Below are positions 13,500-16,842 of a DNA stretch of 16,842 bases, piece by piece. Below the pieces are notes generated by a model. It did not search any database, had not been told where the DNA came from, and saw only the letters and a program-made list of their open reading frames with translations. The DNA lies in contig CAZQNO010000059.1 of assembly GCA_964594775.1 (NCBI GenBank), positions 1-16,842 on the forward strand. The letters are read 5' to 3'. Source of the DNA: CAYFVU01 sp964594775. GTDB lineage: Bacteria; Spirochaetota; Spirochaetia; DSM-16054; Sediminispirochaetaceae. The translations under genes and the position numbers were made by a program. Numbering within the stretch: position 1 is the first letter of the stretch; every line of letters begins with the position of its first letter.

Positions 13500-13934
13500 A
13501 TGTACAAAATTCTTGTTACAACAGATGGATCAAAGCAGGCAGCAAAAACAGCTGAAGAAGCAGCAAAGATAGCGCTTGCAATGGATGCTGAAGTTACTGT
13601 TCTTTCAGTTAGTGAAAATGCAGAAAACATGAATTATTCAAATCATATACCGAGAGACGTTATGGTTAAAATAAAAGAAGAACAGTCCTCCTTTTACGAG
13701 GATGCTGCCGCAGCGGTAAAGAAAACACTCGAAGAAAAAGGGATCAAAGCCAATACTGTTATTAAACATGGATCTCCTGTTGAAAATATCTGCGACCTGG
13801 CGGAAAAAGAGAAACACGATCTTATTATAGTCGGACGCAGAAGAATGAGTAAATTTTCAGGATTTTTTCTGGGCAGCGTAAGCAATAAGGTTCTTCAATA
13901 TGCGAAGACAAATGTGATGGTAATAAAAAAATAA
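13500..13934 (+). CDS. Universal stress protein (UspA) family
   Basis: This 144-residue single-domain UspA-fold protein starts MYKILVTTDGS with the family's Asp9. The nucleotide-binding loop VGRRRMSKFSGFFLGSVSNKV (111-131) keeps the first Gly112 and the final Gly125-Ser126 of the G-2x-G-9x-G-S/T motif. It has Arg115 where the middle glycine normally stands, so ATP binding may be weakened or different. The ATG at 13500 follows AGGGGGA, and the 39 upstream in-frame residues are not protein-like. The gene is AT-rich, unlike the sugar-phosphate genes to its left and the HD gene to its right, and is bounded on both sides by mobile-element debris (the IS1634 remnant and repeat copy 2). A general stress or energy-status role is the family expectation; the specific partner is unknown. 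Confidence 0.9.
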   Translation: MYKILVTTDGSKQAAKTAEEAAKIALAMDAEVTVLSVSENAENMNYSNHIPRDVMVKIKEEQSSFYEDAAAAVKKTLEEKGIKANTVIKHGSPVENICDLAEKEKHDLIIVGRRRMSKFSGFFLGSVSNKVLQYAKTNVMVIKK

Positions 13935-13949
13935 GTATTGAAAAATATT

Positions 13950-14003
13950 GTAATTATTCTGCACAATCCACAAAAAGTCGCCTAAAGGTCTGAACTCCCA
14001 CGG
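13950..14003 (+). repeat. Dispersed 54-bp repeat, copy 2
   Basis: It matches copy 1 (3467-3520) at 50 of 54 positions in the same orientation. It starts 16 bp past the UspA stop. About 5 bp further inward, similarity to copy 3 resumes for a 13-mer (14009-14021, 11 of 13). No transposase gene is attached; a LysR remnant begins about 50 bp downstream. Confidence 0.85.
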
Positions 14004-14050
14004 GGCACTAGACTACACTGTGGCTCATGGAAGTGAGTCGAATCGTTTAG

Positions 14051-14209
14051 GGACGAGAGGCACCCGATACTATTGAAGACGAAGCACTCTATCGTACTTT
14101 CTATCTGATATACTGCAAAGACAAGTATTTCTCTCAGCCCCTGCGAAACTTTATTGAGATAATGATGGAATGGTCGAAAAATTACAGCGAAAATATCATT
14201 GGAATGTAA
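14051..14209 (+). pseudogene. C-terminal remnant of a LysR-type regulator
   Basis: A frame open from 14051 to the TAA at 14207-14209 reads DEALYRTFYLIYCKDKYFSQ, then PLRNFIEIMMEW. This resembles the end of LysR substrate-binding domains (strand FYLVxxKDRxLS followed by the final helix). The N-terminal helix-turn-helix and most of the effector domain are absent, with repeat copy 2 just upstream. It is too short for a firm family call but very protein-like. Confidence 0.55.
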
Positions 14210-14235
14210 TATACTTACACGTACGGAGGTGAATC

Positions 14236-15081
14236 ATGGCCGAAGAGGAGGAACTGCGCACACAGCTGGCTCAAAAGGAAAAGGAATACGAAGAGGCAAA
14301 GTATAGGTTCAAACAGTTAAAGAAAACCATCCACCGCAATTACGAGGGCGTGGTACAGCTGCTGACCGAAGTAATATCTCTCAGTGACCGCTTCCTCGGC
14401 GGACACTTGAAACGCTGCGCCGTGATTGCCAAGGCCTTCAGTACTCACTTACAGCATCCCAAAGACGTCGCCTATCTTCATTACTACTCCGCTCTCCTTC
14501 ACGACATAGGCCTGGTAGGTAAAGATTCGACGATTATCAGCCTGCCTCGGGAAAAGCTCAACGAGAGTCAATGGGAGGCCTTCGAAAGTCATCCCGTCGA
14601 AGGCGAGGAGATAATCGGCTCGATTTACAACCTCAAGCGGACCGCCGCGATTATCCGTGCCCACCACGAAAATTACGACGGCTCCGGTTTCCCCGACGGG
14701 CTCGAAGCCGAGGCCATACCCTACGGAGCGAGAATCGTCACCCTCGTCAACGACTGGGATATTCTCGTGTACAAGCACAATCTATCCGTTGAGGATGCCC
14801 TTGCTCACCTCTTAGAGGGAAGCGGGACCTCCTACGACCCCTCTTTAGTTGAATCGTTTGTTCCCTTTATCAGCGATTGGACGGAAAACCGCGGAAGTCA
14901 GAGTACGGAAGTAGGCATCGAAGAGCTGAAGCCGGGAATGTATCTCGAAGAAGACCTCATCCTCACTAACGGACTCCTGCTCGCAGCGAACGGAATGGTT
15001 CTCGACATCCCGATTATTGAGAAGATCCGTTCCTTCTCCTCCATGCTCGGAAGCCGAAAAAAATTTAAGGTGGTCTTCTAA
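14236..15081 (+). CDS. HD-GYP-type phosphohydrolase with N-terminal coiled coil
   Basis: This 281-residue protein is probably a cyclic-dinucleotide phosphodiesterase or a related signalling hydrolase. Residues 1-35 are a charged coiled coil; from about 40 the HD-GYP-type domain follows, with GGHLKR (55-60), LLHDIG (metal-binding His89-Asp90), SHPVEG (118-123), AHHENYDGSGFPDG (142-155) and a conserved Asp in NDWD (173). The signature GYP tripeptide reads GFP, a variant that occurs in the family. There is no receiver or membrane domain, unlike most relatives, so it may answer to a partner through the coiled coil. The ATG at 14236 has a strong GGAGGTGA site. It overlaps the nitroreductase stop by 4 bp, tail to tail. 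The final 60 residues (IEELKPGMYLEEDLILTNGL) form a small extra domain common after HD-GYP domains. Confidence 0.88.
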   Translation: MAEEEELRTQLAQKEKEYEEAKYRFKQLKKTIHRNYEGVVQLLTEVISLSDRFLGGHLKRCAVIAKAFSTHLQHPKDVAYLHYYSALLHDIGLVGKDSTIISLPREKLNESQWEAFESHPVEGEEIIGSIYNLKRTAAIIRAHHENYDGSGFPDGLEAEAIPYGARIVTLVNDWDILVYKHNLSVEDALAHLLEGSGTSYDPSLVESFVPFISDWTENRGSQSTEVGIEELKPGMYLEEDLILTNGLLLAANGMVLDIPIIEKIRSFSSMLGSRKKFKVVF

Positions 15082-15836
15082 GATTCTCTTTTCGGCAGCT
15101 TGCCCACCGGTGCGGCATATACCGAAAACTCATTCCGCCCGTCTACTCCGATGAGGGCGTCGAGTTTTTCCTGGTTATAGGCACCGACGGCGCAGGTCCC
15201 GCAGCCGATATCCTCGCAGGCAAGATAGAGATGCCCGCAAAGATGTCCCGCGTCGAGCAGGATGAGACGAAGACTCTCCCAGGCGTACTTCCATTCGCAT
15301 CGGTAGGGAACGGCGGCCCACACAAAATCGACCGCAGCGCCGAAGTGGTGCTTGAGCATCGCCTCTTCGAGGGCATCCTCTTTTACCGCCCCTTCCCTCA
15401 CCGCGCAGAGAGCGTGATCGAAGGGCAGATAGCGGTAGAGCCCCGATTCGAGCCCTTCGACCCTGTGCACAACGATATAGGTCTCGAAGGGGTGGCGCGC
15501 CCCGCCCGAAGGGACGGTCCTGAAACTCGCCTTCTCATTGTTTTTTCGAATTCCCTGGCTTGCCCAGAGAAGATAGGAAAGCTCCTGCAGGCTCAAGGGT
15601 GCCGGATCGAACGTTCGCCGCGACTCTCTGTTTCGTATCGCCTCTTGCAGAGTAATTCCTTTGGAGACCTGGCCCGCCGCCTCCTTCGCCTCCGGTAGAG
15701 CGGTTGTTTTCTCCCCGCACTTCTTCTGCATCGGCGGCGGCGGCATTTTCCGACCGCTGTCGGTTTTATCTCTGTTTAGTTCCGGCCACCGCGTCTTCAG
15801 CATCTCCCGTGTGGTTTGCGTGTCGTATAGATCCAT
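15078..15836 (-). CDS. SagB-type nitroreductase-family flavoprotein
   Basis: This 252-residue FMN-dependent oxidoreductase falls in the SagB/ThcOx-like branch of the nitroreductases. FMN-binding motifs are RNRESRRTF (68-76), the central VPSGGARHPFETY (108-120) and GCGTCAVGAYN (211-221). SLRLILLDAGHLCGHLYLA is the usual dimer helix. SagB relatives oxidise azolines to azoles in peptide natural products, but no cyclodehydratase or precursor gene is nearby, so another reductase role is as likely. Residues 1-55 form an unusual polar, proline-rich N-terminal stretch (MPPPPMQKKC). The ATG at 15836 is supported by GAAGGGG upstream; the longer open frame to 16019 crosses the divergent neighbour. The stop overlaps the HD gene tail to tail. 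Confidence 0.88.
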   Translation of the reverse strand: MDLYDTQTTREMLKTRWPELNRDKTDSGRKMPPPPMQKKCGEKTTALPEAKEAAGQVSKGITLQEAIRNRESRRTFDPAPLSLQELSYLLWASQGIRKNNEKASFRTVPSGGARHPFETYIVVHRVEGLESGLYRYLPFDHALCAVREGAVKEDALEEAMLKHHFGAAVDFVWAAVPYRCEWKYAWESLRLILLDAGHLCGHLYLACEDIGCGTCAVGAYNQEKLDALIGVDGRNEFSVYAAPVGKLPKRES

Positions 15837-15913
15837 TAGTTTCCCCTTCCCGTAGAATTTATTCAGGCCGGCCGGCTGCCTTCCGCCGGCTAAGACACCT
15901 CCATTGATATAAG

Positions 15914-15942
15914 TGTACAAGCCTTCCGCTTCCCTGTACAAT
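15914..15942 (+). promoter_or_regulatory. Possible promoter for a leaderless transcript
   Basis: TGTACA (15914-15919) and TACAAT (15937-15942) are 17 nt apart. The expected start site, about 7 nt after the -10, coincides with the ATG at 15949, which has no ribosome binding site. Confidence 0.35.
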
Positions 15943-15948
15943 ACCCCC

Positions 15949-16407
15949 ATGGAAAAGCGGACCCAGCTCAAAACTGGAGGGGCCGGTCTTATCTCCTTCG
16001 TCGAGAACGACCGGCACAAAGAATTGGACCTCAGTTGCAGCGAAACGATGCTCTATGGAACAAATGAAGCCTACGGTCTTGAGCTGCCGCAGCAAAGTCT
16101 CAAGCTCTCTGCCGGTTTTGCCGGCGGCATGGGCATGGAATCTACCTGCGGAGTGATTACCGGTGCGGTTATGTCGCTCTCGGCTCTCTTTGTGAAAAAT
16201 GTGGCCCATGAAAGCGACTATAGTAAAAGCCTCATTTTAGATTTTACCGAAAGATTTGTCTCAGAGTTCGGCAGCCTGGAATGCCGGCTCATCAAGGAGA
16301 AACACCGCCACCCGGATGAGGCCTGTAAGAAGGTAATCCTCGGCGGTGCCCGGATTCTCGCAGAAATTATCGATCGAGAGATGAAGAGAGAAGCACTACA
16401 CCTATAA
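15949..16407 (+). CDS. C_GCAxxG_C_C-type (probable redox-active) protein
   Basis: This 152-residue small cytoplasmic protein belongs to the cysteine-rich C_GCAxxG_C_C group common in anaerobes and presumed to bind a redox or metal cofactor. The order is complete: Cys30 in LDLSCSE, GFAGGMGMESTCGVITGAVM (57-75, Cys67), then Cys112 in LECRLI and Cys126 in DEACKKV. The start is uncertain: ATG at 15949 is preferred, but a GTG at 15913 is in frame and neither has a ribosome binding site; a promoter at 15914-15942 would make the ATG leaderless. It diverges from the nitroreductase gene with only 112 bp between them, so the two redox proteins may share control. No specific reaction can be assigned. 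Confidence 0.85.
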   Translation: MEKRTQLKTGGAGLISFVENDRHKELDLSCSETMLYGTNEAYGLELPQQSLKLSAGFAGGMGMESTCGVITGAVMSLSALFVKNVAHESDYSKSLILDFTERFVSEFGSLECRLIKEKHRHPDEACKKVILGGARILAEIIDREMKREALHL

Positions 16408-16474
16408 GGATTGAGCGCCCGTAGAGCACGAAACTCATTGCGCGTGATGCGCCGCCACGGACGAGCCGGGCGCG

Positions 16475-16503
16475 TTGACAGCCGCTGCCGGATTCCCTAC
16501 TAT
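16475..16503 (+). promoter_or_regulatory. tRNA-Arg promoter
   Basis: A consensus TTGACA (16475-16480) and TACTAT (16498-16503) are separated by 17 nt, about 50 bp before the tRNA. GC-rich sequence surrounds it. Confidence 0.8.
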
Positions 16504-16552
16504 ATAGATACCTCAAAGAGAGGCCGCCGGGTCCAAGCGTGCCCGGTGCATT

Positions 16553-16626
16553 GCCCCGGTAGCTCAGCAGGATAGAGCAACTGCCTCCTAAGCAGTAGGT
16601 CATGCGTTCGAATCGCGTCCGGGGTA
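16553..16626 (+). tRNA. tRNA-Arg (anticodon CCU)
   Basis: A complete 74-nt cloverleaf: acceptor GCCCCGG pairs with CCGGGGT (last pair G-U), D stem GCTC/GAGC, anticodon stem ACTGC/GCAGT with loop CTCCTAA and anticodon CCT (16587-16589), 5-nt variable loop, T arm ATGCG-TTCGAAT-CGCGT, discriminator A. It reads AGG codons. CCA is not encoded. A strong promoter precedes it and a terminator follows. Confidence 0.95.
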
Positions 16627-16664
16627 AAAAGAGAGGAGTCCAACCGGGCTCCTCTCTTTTTATT
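16627..16664 (+). terminator. Intrinsic terminator of the tRNA transcript
   Basis: A stem of about 14 bp (16627-16640 with 16647-16660, one G-U pair) with core GAGAGGAG/CTCCTCTC closes a 6-nt loop and runs into TTTTTATTT. It starts directly after the tRNA. Confidence 0.9.
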
Positions 16665-16842
16665 TAGTGATGTGTGCCGGAAACATGCCATGCGTGAGAA
16701 GAGCGCATAGCGATTCGCGAAGCGACATCGCAAGCCCGAGGCTTTTGCACAGAAAAATACCAAGAGTCCGGGGTAACAGACAATTGAGAATGCTCACAAC
16801 CCCTTAGAAAAAGGGAAAATGGCTAAAGGTTTGGAGGCAATT
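16665..16842. other. Right-end intergenic stretch
   Basis: No gene is supported in these 178 bp. The final bases TTTGGAGGCAATT look like a ribosome binding site, so a plus-strand gene may start just beyond the window. Confidence 0.4.

Noticed and set aside
3467..14003. CRISPR array formed by the 54-bp repeat
   Set aside because: The copies are kilobases apart, in mixed orientation, with no regular spacers or cas genes.
16367..16763. Minus-strand ORFs across the tRNA region
   Set aside because: They cross the tRNA-Arg, its promoter and its terminator on the opposite strand.

Overview
The window looks like a chromosomal segment of a diderm, probably anaerobic or facultative heterotroph. A TRAP transporter with a lipoprotein binding protein, a C_GCAxxG_C_C-type redox protein, a SagB-like nitroreductase, an HD-GYP-type phosphohydrolase, strong AGGAGG ribosome binding sites and clear sigma70-type promoters would fit a free-living spirochaete or a similar environmental bacterium. 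No marker gene settles the phylum, so this is only a suggestion. Base composition is mixed: the kinase, aminotransferase and UspA genes are AT-rich, while the sugar-phosphate genes and the right end are GC-rich.

Left part (1-6310). A minus-strand TRAP operon, dctP-dctQ-dctM, ends in a strong intrinsic terminator. It has its own promoter, which overlaps a small palindrome, and a long leader with a perfect 12-bp tandem duplication. Upstream, on the same strand, is a choline/ethanolamine-kinase-like gene; a 13-bp perfect palindrome sits on its likely promoter. Diverging from it is a HisC-like PLP aminotransferase.

Middle (6311-12950). A HAD-IB phosphatase faces a GntR/HutC-family regulator with only 2 bp between them. 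The regulator diverges from a sugar-phosphate operon: a divergent transaldolase, then a transketolase split into N- and C-terminal subunits with a 4-bp overlap, then the wreck of a DapA-family aldolase gene. A near-perfect promoter with a palindromic operator at its start site drives the operon. The aldolase has lost its N-terminal half at the edge of a decayed mobile element that carries a DUF4338 (DruA-like) fragment, and it is also frameshifted. An RpiB-family isomerase of the erythrulose-phosphate (EryI/DerI-like) type follows from its own promoter. Together these genes suggest GntR-controlled breakdown of a tetrose or other short or branched sugar through transketolase/transaldolase chemistry, in a locus that is partly decaying.

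Right part (12951-16842). Remnants of an IS1634-like transposase and of a LysR regulator flank a UspA gene. They are followed by an HD-GYP-like protein, a nitroreductase, a C_GCAxxG_C_C-type protein and a tRNA-Arg(CCU) with clear promoter and terminator. A 54-bp sequence occurs at 3467-3520 and 13950-14003, and in a deleted inverted copy at 11778-11817. The third copy borders the DUF4338 remnant and the aldolase breakpoint, so the repeat is probably the end of a mobile element that has acted several times in this segment.
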